A DNA stretch of 64,000 bases from Bradyrhizobium sediminis (GTDB lineage: Bacteria; Pseudomonadota; Alphaproteobacteria; Rhizobiales; Xanthobacteraceae), in the NCBI RefSeq assembly GCF_018736085.1, contig NZ_CP076134.1, positions 3,730,501-3,794,500 on the forward strand, in the 5' to 3' direction. A program made the position numbers and the translations under genes. This document shows positions 1 to 8,328 of the stretch, in pieces. Numbering within the stretch: the first letter of the stretch is position 1; each line of letters begins with the position of its first letter. The notes beneath the pieces are model-generated. The model was not told the DNA's origin. It searched no databases and worked only from the letters and a program-made list of their open reading frames with translations.

Positions 1-14
1 TGGTCGACCACCTA

Positions 15-31
15 TGGCATTTGGTATGCCA
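15..31. promoter_or_regulatory. Oxalate-regulon operator, copy 1
   Basis: The sequence TGGCATTTGGTATGCCA has arms TGGCAT/ATGCCA around a 5-base centre. It is one of six near-identical palindromes upstream of genes in the first 11.4 kb. It lies 81 bp (centre to centre) upstream of copy 2. A separate perfect palindrome TGGTCGACCA occupies bases 1-10. Copy 1 may serve the regulator gene jointly with copy 2, or a divergent gene outside the window. Confidence 0.7.
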
Positions 32-86
32 GAGACAAGATTGTCAAGCCGATGCAAGGAGTGGAAGTGCTGAAAACACGGTCAAC

Positions 87-112
87 TTGACAGTGTGGTA
101 TTTGGTATGCCA
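87..112 (+). promoter_or_regulatory. -35 box and operator copy 2, gntR-oxc-frc promoter
   Basis: A perfect TTGACA at 87-92 is followed after 3 bases by the 17-bp palindrome TGGTATTTGGTATGCCA at 96-112. The palindrome therefore fills the expected spacer and -10 region, which is a classic position for a repressor. I cannot pick a convincing -10 box. The start codon of the regulator gene is 57 bases further on, which suggests autoregulation together with oxc and frc. Confidence 0.7.
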
Positions 113-169
113 AAAACTCTCTTGGTAATCTTCTGTTAAAAGGCGTCTCCGCAACGGAGGAGACCAGTC

Positions 170-898
170 GTGCCCACACGGAAACCAACCAAGGCGCCGC
201 CACCCATGGCTGAGGCAGAAATCGCGATCGTCCGCATTGCGCCGGAGACCAGCTTCAAGAACAAAGCCTATGAGGCGTTGAAAGAGGCGATCCTCAAGAT
301 GGACATCTACGCGACGCCCGAGCCGGTGATGCTCGACGAGCGCGCGCTGTCCGAACGTCTCGGCGTCAGCCGCACCCCGATCCGCGAAGCGATCGCGATG
401 CTGGAACAGGACGGCTTCGTCAAGACGGTGCCACGCCGCGGCATCATCGTCGTGCGCCGCACCAAGAGCGAGATCGTCGACATGATTCGCGCCTGGGCCG
501 CGCTCGAGAGCATGGCCGCGCGGCTGATCACGACGACTGCGCGCAAGAAGGACATCTCCGCGCTGCGCGACTTCTTCAGGAATTTCGGCAAGGACCGCCT
601 GCCGCAGGACCACGTCGAGGAATATTCCAAGGCCAACATCGCCTTTCACCAGGCGCTGATCTCGCTCTCGGAGTCGCCGACGCTGGTCGATATGACCAAC
701 GATATCCTGCTGCACGTGCGCGGCTACCGGCAACTGACGATCGGGCGAACGGACCGCACCGCAACCTCGTTGCCCGAACACATGGCGATCATCGAAGCGC
801 TCGAGGAGCGTGACACCGAATTGGCGGAAAAGCGCGCGCGCGATCACACGCTCGGCCTTGCCGCCTATGTTGAAGCGCACGGCCAGGAGCTGTTTTAG
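170..898 (+). CDS. GntR-family (FCD subfamily) transcriptional regulator of the oxalate genes
   Basis: A 242-residue protein with an N-terminal winged helix-turn-helix at about residues 28-95 (core [20 protein letters not shown]). A C-terminal all-helical FCD ligand domain carries the usual histidines ([21 protein letters not shown]). FCD regulators bind palindromes of the TNGTNNNACNA type, usually as repressors released by an organic acid. The GTG start is chosen because GGAGGAG lies 7-13 bases upstream; an in-frame ATG at 206 is the alternative. It is followed after 79 bp by oxc on the same strand with no terminator between, so co-transcription is likely. The shared palindromes at this and the following promoters make it the obvious regulon regulator, with oxalate or oxalyl/formyl-CoA as a guessed effector. 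Confidence 0.9.
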   Translation: MPTRKPTKAPPPMAEAEIAIVRIAPETSFKNKAYEALKEAILKMDIYATPEPVMLDERALSERLGVSRTPIREAIAMLEQDGFVKTVPRRGIIVVRRTKSEIVDMIRAWAALESMAARLITTTARKKDISALRDFFRNFGKDRLPQDHVEEYSKANIAFHQALISLSESPTLVDMTNDILLHVRGYRQLTIGRTDRTATSLPEHMAIIEALEERDTELAEKRARDHTLGLAAYVEAHGQELF

Positions 899-977
899 CG
901 AAGGACGGCTTTTTATTTTGGACCAGCTGGATGAGGCAAAGACTCGTCCAAACCAAGAAACGACAGGGAGAAGCGGA

Positions 978-2714
978 ATGTCCGCAGTAGTGCAGACCAT
1001 CGATGCCAACGCAGCCGACGAACGTGAACTGACGGACGGCTTTCATCTCGTCATCGATGCGCTGAAACTCAACGGCATCAACACCATCTACGGCGTTCCG
1101 GGGATTCCGATCACCGATCTCGGCCGCATGGCGCAAGCCGCCGGCATTCGCGTCATCTCGTTCCGCCACGAGCAGAACGCCGGCAATGCCGCGGCCATCG
1201 CCGGCTTCCTGACCAAGAAACCCGGCGTCTGCCTGACGGTTTCGGCGCCCGGCTTTCTCAACGGCCTGACGGCGCTGGCCAACGCCACCACCAACTGCTT
1301 CCCGATGATCCTGATCTCGGGCTCGTCCGAGCGCGAGATCGTCGACCTGCAGCAGGGCGACTACGAGGAGATGGACCAGCTCGCAATCGCCAAGCCGCTG
1401 TGCAAGGCGGCGTTCCGCGTGCTGCATGCCGCCGACATCGGCATCGGGCTGGCGCGCGCGATCCGCGCGGCGGTGTCGGGACGTCCGGGCGGTGTCTATC
1501 TCGATTTGCCGGGCAAGCTGTTCTCCCAGGTGATGGACGCCGAAGCCGGTGCCAAGTCGCTGGTCAAGGTGATCGACGCGGCGCCAGCGCAAATTCCGGC
1601 TCCCGCCGCGGTCAAGCGCGCGCTCGACGTGTTGAAGAGCGCCAAGCGTCCGCTGATCATCCTCGGCAAGGGCGCGGCCTATGCACAGGCCGACGACGAC
1701 ATTCGCGCGCTGGTCGAGAAGAGCGGCATTCCGTTCCTGCCGATGAGCATGGCCAAGGGTCTCTTGCCCGACACCCATCCGCAATGCGCAGGCGCGGCGC
1801 GCTCGACCGTGCTCAAGGACGCCGACGTCGTGATGCTGATCGGCGCCCGCCTCAACTGGCTGCTGTCGCACGGCAAGGGCAAGACCTGGGGCGAAGCACC
1901 CAAGAAGTTCATCCAGATCGACATCGAGCCCAGGGAAATGGACTCCAACGTCGAGATCGTCGCCCCCGTGGTCGGCGACATCGGCTCCTGCATTGCCGCC
2001 CTGCTCGCCGGCATTGACGGCAAGTGGCCGGCGCCGCCGTCCGACTGGACCGGCGCGGTAAGAGCAAAGCGCGACGACAACGTCGCCAAGATGGCGCCGC
2101 GGCTGATGAACAACAACTCGCCGATGGACTATCACGGCGCGCTCGGCGCGTTGCGCAGCGTCATCAAGGAACGGCCGGATGCCATCCTGGTCAACGAGGG
2201 CGCCAACACGCTCGATCTAGCGCGCGGCATCATCGACATGTATCAGCCGCGCAAGCGCCTCGACGTCGGCACTTGGGGCGTGATGGGCATCGGCATGGGC
2301 TTTGCGATCGCAGCCGCCATCGAGACCGGCAAGCCGGTGCTCGCCGTCGAGGGCGACAGCGCGTTCGGTTTCTCCGGCATGGAAGTGGAGACGATCTGCC
2401 GCTACAACCTGCCGGTCTGCGTCGTCATCTTCAACAACAACGGCATCTATCGCGGCACCGACGTCAATCCGACCGGCGGTGCCGACGTGGCGCCCACCGT
2501 GTTCGTCAAGGGCTCGCGCTACGACAAGATGATGGAAGCCTTCGGCGGCGTCGGCATCAACGCGACCTCGCCGGACGAGCTGAAGCGGGCGGTCGACGCG
2601 GCGATGAATTCCGGCAAGCCGACCCTGATCAACGCCGTGCTCGATCCCGCCGCCGGCAGCGAGAGCGGCCGCATCGGCAACCTCAATCCGCAGAGCAAGC
2701 TGAAGAAGAAATAA
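978..2714 (+). CDS. oxc: Oxalyl-CoA decarboxylase
   Basis: A 578-residue ThDP enzyme that converts oxalyl-CoA to formyl-CoA and CO2 in the cytosol. The activating glutamate is Glu65 ([11 protein letters not shown]). The ThDP/Mg motif runs from [18 protein letters not shown] (from residue 459) to FNNNGIYRG, and it matches the highly specific Oxc signature rather than generic acetolactate synthase. Length fits the family (about 565-580). The ATG at 978 is preceded by GGGAGAAG; the open frame extends upstream into gntR but without a start that fits the family. Paired with frc 89 bp downstream it forms the oxalate catabolic cycle: Frc charges oxalate with CoA from formyl-CoA and Oxc regenerates formyl-CoA. 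The intergenic gap to frc holds two GC hairpins (2715-2732 and 2762-2779) without T tracts. Confidence 0.96.
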   Translation: MSAVVQTIDANAADERELTDGFHLVIDALKLNGINTIYGVPGIPITDLGRMAQAAGIRVISFRHEQNAGNAAAIAGFLTKKPGVCLTVSAPGFLNGLTALANATTNCFPMILISGSSEREIVDLQQGDYEEMDQLAIAKPLCKAAFRVLHAADIGIGLARAIRAAVSGRPGGVYLDLPGKLFSQVMDAEAGAKSLVKVIDAAPAQIPAPAAVKRALDVLKSAKRPLIILGKGAAYAQADDDIRALVEKSGIPFLPMSMAKGLLPDTHPQCAGAARSTVLKDADVVMLIGARLNWLLSHGKGKTWGEAPKKFIQIDIEPREMDSNVEIVAPVVGDIGSCIAALLAGIDGKWPAPPSDWTGAVRAKRDDNVAKMAPRLMNNNSPMDYHGALGALRSVIKERPDAILVNEGANTLDLARGIIDMYQPRKRLDVGTWGVMGIGMGFAIAAAIETGKPVLAVEGDSAFGFSGMEVETICRYNLPVCVVIFNNNGIYRGTDVNPTGGADVAPTVFVKGSRYDKMMEAFGGVGINATSPDELKRAVDAAMNSGKPTLINAVLDPAAGSESGRIGNLNPQSKLKKK

Positions 2715-2761
2715 CCCGCCATATCGGGCGGGACCGGCACCCGGCCCCGCCCCTCATTCAT

Positions 2762-2779
2762 TCCTGCGCGCGCGCAGGA
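2762..2779 (+). other. Perfect 18-bp palindrome in the oxc-frc gap
   Basis: TCCTGCGCG followed directly by its reverse complement CGCGCAGGA, ending 24 bases before the frc start. A second hairpin (CCCGCC/GGCGGG, 2715-2732) follows the oxc stop. Neither has a T run, so they may act in mRNA stability or processing rather than termination. Confidence 0.4.
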
Positions 2780-2803
2780 GCAGACACCATACGGAGCAAG
2801 ACG

Positions 2804-4081
2804 ATGACAAAGGCGCTGAAGGGCGTTCGCATTCTCGATTTCACCCACGTCCAGTCAGGGCCGACCTGCACGCAGTTGCTGGCCTGGTTCGGCGCCGACG
2901 TGATCAAGGTCGAGCGCCCGGGCGTCGGCGACATCACCCGCGGTCAATTGCAGGACATCCCGAATGTCGACAGCCTGTATTTCACCATGCTCAACCACAA
3001 CAAGCGTTCGATCACGCTCGACACCAAGAACCCGAAGGGCAAGGAAGTCCTCACCGCGCTGATCAAGAACTGCGACGTGCTGGTGGAAAATTTCGGTCCC
3101 GGCGTGCTCGATCGCATGGGATTTCCGTGGGAGCAGATTCACGCCATCAACCCGAAAATGATCGTGGCCTCGATCAAGGGCTTCGGCCCCGGCCCTTACG
3201 AAGACTGCAAGGTGTATGAGAACGTCGCGCAGTGCACCGGCGGCGCGGCCTCGACCACCGGTTTCCGCGACGGACTGCCGCTCGTCACCGGCGCCCAGAT
3301 CGGCGACAGCGGCACCGGCCTGCACCTGGCGCTCGGCATCGTCACCGCGCTCTATCAGCGCACGATGACCGGCAAGGGACAGAAGGTCACCGCCGCGATG
3401 CAGGACGGCGTTCTCAACCTCGCCCGCGTCAAATTGCGCGACCAGCAGCGCCTCGCCCACGGCCCGCTCAAGGAATACAGCCAGTACGGCGAAGGGATCC
3501 CGTTCGGCGACGCGGTGCCGCGCGCCGGCAACGATTCCGGCGGCGGTCAGCCCGGCCGGATTCTGAGGTGCAAGGGCTCGGAGACCGATCCCAACGCCTA
3601 CATCTACTTCATCACCCAGGCGCCGGTCTGGGAGAAGATCTGCGACGTGATCGACGAACCCGGCTGGAAGACCCATCCCGATTACGCCAAGCCGGCGGCC
3701 CGGCTGTCGCGGCTGAACGAAATCTTCGCGCGCATCGAACAATGGACCATGACCAAGACCAAGTTCGAGGCGATGGAGATCCTCAACAAGGACGACATCC
3801 CCTGCGGCCCGATCCTGTCGATGAAGGAAATTGCGGAGGATCAGTCGCTGCGCGCCACCGGCACCGTGGTCGAGGTGGATCATCCCACGCGCGGCAAGTA
3901 CATCTCGGTCGGCAATCCCATCAAGCTGTCCGACAGCCCGAGCGAGGTGACCCGTTCGCCGCTGCTCGGCGAGCACACCGACGAGGTTCTGCGGCAGGTG
4001 CTCGGCTTCAGTGATCATCAGGTCGCCGAGATCCACGATTCCGGCGCGCTCGATCCGCCGCGCAAGCAGGCTGCCGAATAG
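2804..4081 (+). CDS. frc: Formyl-CoA:oxalate CoA-transferase
   Basis: A 425-residue class III CoA-transferase that moves CoA from formyl-CoA to oxalate, giving oxalyl-CoA for Oxc and free formate. The N-terminus ([18 protein letters not shown]) contains the conserved Gln near residue 17. The catalytic aspartate is Asp168 in IGDSGTGLH, equivalent to Asp169 of the characterised enzymes. The segment [19 protein letters not shown] is typical of Frc. The length of 416-428 residues known for the family agrees. The ATG follows GGAGCAAG. It is the last gene of the gntR-oxc-frc unit and is closed by a strong terminator. Confidence 0.96.
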   Translation: MTKALKGVRILDFTHVQSGPTCTQLLAWFGADVIKVERPGVGDITRGQLQDIPNVDSLYFTMLNHNKRSITLDTKNPKGKEVLTALIKNCDVLVENFGPGVLDRMGFPWEQIHAINPKMIVASIKGFGPGPYEDCKVYENVAQCTGGAASTTGFRDGLPLVTGAQIGDSGTGLHLALGIVTALYQRTMTGKGQKVTAAMQDGVLNLARVKLRDQQRLAHGPLKEYSQYGEGIPFGDAVPRAGNDSGGGQPGRILRCKGSETDPNAYIYFITQAPVWEKICDVIDEPGWKTHPDYAKPAARLSRLNEIFARIEQWTMTKTKFEAMEILNKDDIPCGPILSMKEIAEDQSLRATGTVVEVDHPTRGKYISVGNPIKLSDSPSEVTRSPLLGEHTDEVLRQVLGFSDHQVAEIHDSGALDPPRKQAAE

Positions 4082-4107
4082 GCAAACGCCCCAAGCGGGC
4101 ATATTTC

Positions 4108-4138
4108 AAAGGCCGCCGGTCATTCCGGCGGCCTTTTT
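4108..4138 (+). terminator. Rho-independent terminator after frc
   Basis: GGCCGCCGG (4111-4119), loop TCATT, CCGGCGGCC (4125-4133), then TTTTT. The AAA before the stem can pair with the T run. It lies 27 bases after the frc stop. Confidence 0.9.
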
Positions 4139-4209
4139 CGTCATTTGGAAAGCAGATCGGTCGCCTGCTGCACTGCAATGACTGAAATGCTGCTATGCAA
4201 ACAAACCGG

Positions 4210-4235
4210 TTGTTCCTATGGCATCTGGTATACAT
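4210..4235 (+). promoter_or_regulatory. -35-like box and operator copy 3, promoter of the 45-residue ORF
   Basis: TTGTTC (4210-4215) is followed after 3 bases by TGGCATCTGGTATACAT (4219-4235), which matches the regulon palindrome except in the last two bases. It stands 56 bases before the ATG of the small ORF and directly downstream of the frc terminator, so that ORF has its own promoter. Confidence 0.65.
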
Positions 4236-4291
4236 AGGCTTTTCTTGAGTTTGATGCGGCGCCGCGCTGCACTTCAAGAAAGGGGACGACA

Positions 4292-4429
4292 ATGTCCAAG
4301 ACTGCTTCCATCGGATTTGTGCCTTCCAACGGCCTGTTCGGCCGCCTGATCGCCTCGATCGACCGGCTGCTGATGACCAGCGCCCGCGCCTCGATCCGCA
4401 ATGGCGACCTGCCCTATTTCGGCCTCTGA
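4292..4429 (+). CDS. Small 45-residue protein under the oxalate-regulon operator
   Basis: ATG at 4292 to TGA at 4429 encodes MSKTASIGFVPSNGLFGRLI (first 20 residues), continuing with a basic amphipathic helix-like stretch and ending NGDLPYFGL. AAGGGGAC precedes the ATG by 4-5 bases. The unit is complete and monocistronic: its own -35/operator (4210-4235), a ribosome site and a perfect hairpin terminator at 4514-4542. I do not recognise a named family. The residues LFGRLIASIDRLLMTSARASI could form one amphipathic helix, so association with a membrane or with a transporter/enzyme subunit is possible. Because it sits between the enzyme genes and the transporter genes and shares their operator, a role in oxalate metabolism or stress tolerance is inferred, not shown. 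The transcript could alternatively act as a small RNA. Confidence 0.65.
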   Translation: MSKTASIGFVPSNGLFGRLIASIDRLLMTSARASIRNGDLPYFGL

Positions 4430-4513
4430 GGCACTTATCTGAGCCTTCCGGGCAAGCCGCAGCTTCGCCCAGGCAGGCATTGGCTCCCTGACTTCGCGTT
4501 TCCTCCCAGACTT

Positions 4514-4542
4514 ATGGCCCCGACTTCGGGGCCATTTTTTTT
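4514..4542 (+). terminator. Rho-independent terminator after the small ORF
   Basis: ATGGCCCCGA, loop CT, TCGGGGCCAT (10-bp perfect stem, 4514-4535), running into a tract of eight T from 4535. It closes the 45-residue ORF unit. Confidence 0.9.
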
Positions 4543-4616
4543 GCCGAAGTTTTGAGCAAAGTGTGCGCGACACCTGCGACAAATTGGCCTACCATTGATC
4601 CCGAAAGAGTAATCGT

Positions 4617-4641
4617 TTGCACTCTGGCATATCGCATACCA
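4617..4641 (+). promoter_or_regulatory. -35-like box and operator copy 4, tctCBA promoter
   Basis: TTGCAC (4617-4622), 2-base gap, then TGGCATATCGCATACCA (4625-4641) with arms TGGCAT/ATACCA. It is the only plausible promoter between the small-ORF terminator and tctC. Confidence 0.65.
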
Positions 4642-4976
4642 ATATGCGGTCAGTTAGCGCCAAGCTCAAAAATAGAAGCGCATGACGGGGGAATTGATGC
4701 AGCAGGGCGAGTCCGCGAGACAGCCAATGCGATCCGGAGGCAAGTATGATTATTTATCGTACCGCCCCGTTTGTTCCATTCCGAAACTCAAGGTAATCCA
4801 AAAGAAGCGGATGCCACGCTGGAGCGTCCCTCATACAATTCTAACTGGCAGGCGTCTCGCAGGAACAATCCTTGCGAGACGATCGACCGGGACGAGGACC
4901 GAAGCGCTACTCGGGATCAGTTGACCGCAAAGCCGGCATAGACCGGCATGCTCGAACACATTGGGAGAGAGACAAA
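4642..4976 (+). other. Long leader of the tctCBA operon with an internal hairpin
   Basis: About 335 bases lie between operator copy 4 and the tctC start, unusually long next to 39-57 bases at the other four operator-to-start intervals. No convincing gene is seen. GTCTCGCAGG (4855-4864) pairs with CCTTGCGAGAC (4871-4881) with one bulged T. There is no T run after it, so it is a structured leader rather than a terminator. Confidence 0.4.
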
Positions 4977-5981
4977 ATGAAGCGTTCTGTTTTGCGTGTT
5001 GCGCTGGCTACGGTCGCTGCATTCTGCACGAGCGGTATCGCGTCTGCTGCCTGGGAACCGGTTCGCCCGGTTGAATTCATCGTACCCGCCGGCACCGGTG
5101 GCGGCGCCGATCAGATGGCGCGCACGATCCAGGGCATCGTCACCAAGCATGGTCTGATGAAGCAGCCGCTGGTCGTCATCAACAAATCCGGCGGCGCCGG
5201 GGGCGAAGGCTTTCTCGACGTCAAGGGATCGGCGGGAAATCCGCACAAGATCATCATCACCCTGTCGAACCTTTTCACCACACCGCTCGCGACCGGAATT
5301 CCCTTCAACTGGAAGGACCTCACCCCGGTCGCCATGTTGGCGCTCGACGAATTCGTGCTCTGGGTCAATGCCGACAAGCCGTACAAGGACGTCAAGGATT
5401 ACGTCGACACCCTCAAGAAGGCGCCGTCCGGCTCCATCAAGATGGGCGGCACCGGATCGAAGCAGGAAGACCAGATCATCACGGTCGCCGTCGAGAAGGC
5501 GACCGGCACCAAGTTCACCTACATTCCCTACAAGGGCGGCGGTGAAGTCGCCGTTCAGCTCGTCGGCAACCATGTCGATTCGTCCGTGAACAATCCGATC
5601 GAGGCAGTGGCGCAGTGGCGCGGCGGCAAGCTTCGTCCGCTCTGCGTGTTCGACGGCAAGCCCATGGCCTATGACGAGCAGATCGCGGACGGCAAAGCCT
5701 GGAAGGATATTCCGACCTGCAAATCGCAGGGCCTTGATATGGAATATCTGATGCTGCGCGGCATTTTCATGTCACCCAAGGCCACCAAGGACCAGGTCGA
5801 TTACTACATCGACCTGTTCAAGAAGGTGCGCGCCACTCCGGAATGGCAGGACTTCATGAAGAGCGGCGCCTTCAATACGACCTTCATGACCGGGGCCGAC
5901 TATGCCAAGTGGGTGGAGGGAGAGGAAAAGCGCCACGAATCTCTCATGAAAGCGGCCGGTTTCCTCGCCACTGGAAATTGA
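4977..5981 (+). CDS. Tripartite tricarboxylate-type transporter, periplasmic binding protein (TctC/Bug family)
   Basis: A 334-residue secreted protein. A Sec signal peptide of about 24 residues (MKRSVLRVALATVAAF... ending ASA) is followed by the mature start AWEPVRPVEFIVPAGTGGGA, the typical TctC/Bug opening and anion-binding loop. The ATG has GGGAGAGAG 6-14 bases upstream. Bug proteins bind carboxylates or other small acids in the periplasm and deliver them to a TctA/TctB pair, which follows at 6064 and 6602. Its placement under the oxalate operator suggests oxalate or a close relative such as a dicarboxylate as ligand. That is an inference; the family binds many acids. The 82-bp gap to tctB has no terminator. 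Confidence 0.9.
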   Translation: MKRSVLRVALATVAAFCTSGIASAAWEPVRPVEFIVPAGTGGGADQMARTIQGIVTKHGLMKQPLVVINKSGGAGGEGFLDVKGSAGNPHKIIITLSNLFTTPLATGIPFNWKDLTPVAMLALDEFVLWVNADKPYKDVKDYVDTLKKAPSGSIKMGGTGSKQEDQIITVAVEKATGTKFTYIPYKGGGEVAVQLVGNHVDSSVNNPIEAVAQWRGGKLRPLCVFDGKPMAYDEQIADGKAWKDIPTCKSQGLDMEYLMLRGIFMSPKATKDQVDYYIDLFKKVRATPEWQDFMKSGAFNTTFMTGADYAKWVEGEEKRHESLMKAAGFLATGN

Positions 5982-6063
5982 TCCACCCCACTCGAGAATG
6001 CTGACGAACGCGTAACGCAGAGACGGCTGCGAATCCGAAGCTGCGATTACGCATGGAGTTTCC

Positions 6064-6561
6064 ATGACTACGAATAGTTCAGACGCTGCAGGGCCGAAGC
6101 ACAAGACCGTGGAAGCCGGTATCGCGCTGCTGATCGCGCTCTTCGGAGCGATCGTGATCGTCGGCAGCCTGAAGGCCGGCATCAACTGGGGCGCCGAGGG
6201 GCCGCGCGCCGGATTCTTTCCGTTCTACGTCGGGATCATCATCATCGCTTCCAGTGCGGTGAACCTCCTGCACGTGCTGCGTGACGGGGATAACGGGCTG
6301 TTCGCGGAGTGGGGACAGCTTCGTCAGGTCATGAGCGTCGTCGTGCCCACCGCGATCTATGTCGGCGCGATGCCGTTTACCGGTCTGTACGTCGCATCGA
6401 TCGTCTTCATCGGCTGGTTCATGCGATGGCTCGGCAAATACAGCTGGCTGACGGTGCTCGCCGTGGCGTTCGGCATGCCGATCGTCACCTACTTCATTTT
6501 CGAACGCTGGTTTTTGGTGCCGCTTCCCAAAGGCCCCCTCGAGGAATGGCTCGGTCTCTAG
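6064..6561 (+). CDS. tctB: Tripartite tricarboxylate-type transporter, small membrane subunit (TctB)
   Basis: A 165-residue integral membrane protein with four predicted hydrophobic segments, at about residues 18-38, 55-72, 95-115 and 120-148. The loop GAEGPRAGFFPFYVGIIII is typical of TctB. TctB is the small accessory membrane subunit needed with TctA for sodium- or proton-driven uptake. Length is normal (about 150-170). It lies between tctC and tctA in the family's usual operon. Confidence 0.9.
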   Translation: MTTNSSDAAGPKHKTVEAGIALLIALFGAIVIVGSLKAGINWGAEGPRAGFFPFYVGIIIIASSAVNLLHVLRDGDNGLFAEWGQLRQVMSVVVPTAIYVGAMPFTGLYVASIVFIGWFMRWLGKYSWLTVLAVAFGMPIVTYFIFERWFLVPLPKGPLEEWLGL

Positions 6562-6601
6562 AGTCGTCGCGTCGTCAGCTCACGGTTGCAGGACTTACAG
6601 C

Positions 6602-8101
6602 ATGGAAGAAATCGTCAATCTTTTTCACGGCTTCGCCGTGGCCCTGCAGCCCTTCAACATCATGGTGATGGTGCTGGGCATCGTGCTCGGCGTCATCATC
6701 GGCGTGCTCCCGGGCCTCGGCGGCGCCAACGGCGTTGCGATCCTGCTGCCTCTGACCTTCAGCATGCCGCCGACCTCGGCCATCATCATGCTGTCCTGCA
6801 TCTATTGGGGCGCGTTGTTCGGCGGCGCAATCACCTCGATTCTGTTCAATATACCGGGTGAGCCGTGGTCGGTAGCGACGACATTCGACGGCTACCCGAT
6901 GGCGCAGCAGGGCAAGGCCGGGGAAGCCCTGACGGCCGCCTTTACCTCCTCGTTCGTCGGTGCGCTGTTCGCCGTCATCATGATCACGCTGGTCGCCCCG
7001 CTGGTCGCAAGCTTCGCGCTGCAATTCGGTCCGGCGGAGAAATTCGCGGTGTATTTCCTGGCGTTCTGCAGTTTCGTCGGCCTGAGCAAGGAGCCGCCGT
7101 TCAAGACCATCGCGGCGATGATGATGGGCTTTGCACTTGCCGCCGTCGGACTGGACTCCATCACCGGACAATTGCGCCTGACCTTCGGGTTCACCGAACT
7201 GCTCAACGGCTTCGATTTCCTGATCGCCGTCATCGGCCTGTTCGGGATCGGTGAAATCCTTCTGACCATGGAAGAAGGGCTGAACTTCCGCGGCGGCAAC
7301 GCCAAGATCGACTTGCGGGTCGTGCTGCACACCTGGAAGGGACTGCCCAGGTACTGGATGACCTCGCTGCGCTCCTGCATCATCGGCTGCTGGATGGGCG
7401 TTACGCCGGCAGGCGCGACGCCCGCCTCGTTCATGAGTTACGGCATCGCCAAGCGGGTCGCCAAGAACGGCCACAATTTCGGCAAGGGCGAGATCGAAGG
7501 CGTGATTGCGCCGGAGACCGCCGCGCATGCCGCCGGCACCGCGGCATTGCTGCCGATGCTGTCGCTCGGCGTGCCCGGCTCGCCGACGGCCGCCGTTCTT
7601 CTCGGCGGCCTTTTGATCTGGGGCCTGCAGCCCGGTCCGATGCTGTTCGTCGAGCAGAAGGAATTCGTCTGGGGCCTGATCGCCTCGATGTATCTCGGCA
7701 ATCTCATGGGCCTCATCGTCGTGCTCACCTGCGTGCCGATTTTCGCGGCCATCCTGCGCGTGCCGTTCAGCATCATCGCGCCGCTCATCCTGGTGCTGTG
7801 CGCGATCGGCGCCTATTCGGTTCACAGCAGCACATTCGACGTGATCCTGATGCTGGTATTTGGCGTCGTCGGATATCTGCTCAAGAAGTGCAATTATCCC
7901 CTCGCCCCGCTGGTGCTGGCGATCGTGCTCGGCGACAAGGCCGAAGAGGCGTTCCGGCAATCGCTGCTGGGATCCCAGGGCTCGCTCGGCGTGTTCTTTT
8001 CGAATGCGCTGGTCAGCACGATCATGATCCTCGGATTGATTGCGCTGTTCTGGTCGGCGATCCAGCAAGGCTATAGCCGTCTGCGAACCGCCGCCGCCTG
8101 A
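6602..8101 (+). CDS. tctA: Tripartite tricarboxylate-type transporter, large membrane subunit (TctA)
   Basis: A 499-residue permease with about 11-12 membrane segments. The signature loop GVLPGLGGANGVAILLPLTF (about residues 35-55) and the repeat-related loop around TPAGATPASFMSYGIAKR are both intact, as is LGVPGSPTAAVLLGGLLIWGL. TctA forms the transport path for the acid presented by the binding protein. ATG at 6602 lies 40 bp after tctB. The region after the stop (8102-8253) contains an imperfect hairpin at 8180-8201 but no clear T tract. Confidence 0.93.
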   Translation: MEEIVNLFHGFAVALQPFNIMVMVLGIVLGVIIGVLPGLGGANGVAILLPLTFSMPPTSAIIMLSCIYWGALFGGAITSILFNIPGEPWSVATTFDGYPMAQQGKAGEALTAAFTSSFVGALFAVIMITLVAPLVASFALQFGPAEKFAVYFLAFCSFVGLSKEPPFKTIAAMMMGFALAAVGLDSITGQLRLTFGFTELLNGFDFLIAVIGLFGIGEILLTMEEGLNFRGGNAKIDLRVVLHTWKGLPRYWMTSLRSCIIGCWMGVTPAGATPASFMSYGIAKRVAKNGHNFGKGEIEGVIAPETAAHAAGTAALLPMLSLGVPGSPTAAVLLGGLLIWGLQPGPMLFVEQKEFVWGLIASMYLGNLMGLIVVLTCVPIFAAILRVPFSIIAPLILVLCAIGAYSVHSSTFDVILMLVFGVVGYLLKKCNYPLAPLVLAIVLGDKAEEAFRQSLLGSQGSLGVFFSNALVSTIMILGLIALFWSAIQQGYSRLRTAAA

Positions 8102-8179
8102 TCCAATCCGGGCCCTATTTCCCCGTAAAATCTGCGCCTTGCTGCGCCGCAGAAATGCCAGCGACTGCGAACGGCTTCG

Positions 8180-8201
8180 GCCAGCCTCGTCTGAGGCCGG
8201 C
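8180..8201 (+). terminator. Possible transcription-end hairpin after tctA
   Basis: GCCAGCCTC, loop GTCT, GAGGCCGGC forms a 9-bp stem with a single mismatch, 79 bases after the tctA stop. No T run follows directly, so termination is only possible. Confidence 0.3.
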
Positions 8202-8253
8202 ATTCCGCTGGGCGCTTTATTCAACCTACTGCGACAAACTGTCGAAATTTCTC

Positions 8254-8278
8254 TTGTCTACTGGCATATCATATACCA
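8254..8278 (+). promoter_or_regulatory. -35-like box and operator copy 5, antiporter promoter
   Basis: TTGTCT (8254-8259), 2-base gap, TGGCATATCATATACCA (8262-8278). It lies 50 bases before the start of the OxlT-like gene and gives that gene its own regulated promoter. Confidence 0.7.
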
Positions 8279-8328
8279 CACTTCTCCCATTAGCTGTCAG
8301 GCTTCGATAGAACAGCGCTTGGAGGGAA

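Noticed and set aside
4682..4924. Possible 80-codon frame in the tctC leader
   Set aside because: No ribosome site and no recognisable or balanced protein composition.
6575..8224. 549-codon open frame on the minus strand opposite tctA
   Set aside because: Low-complexity Arg/Gln/Glu/His composition and complete overlap with the verified tctA gene.
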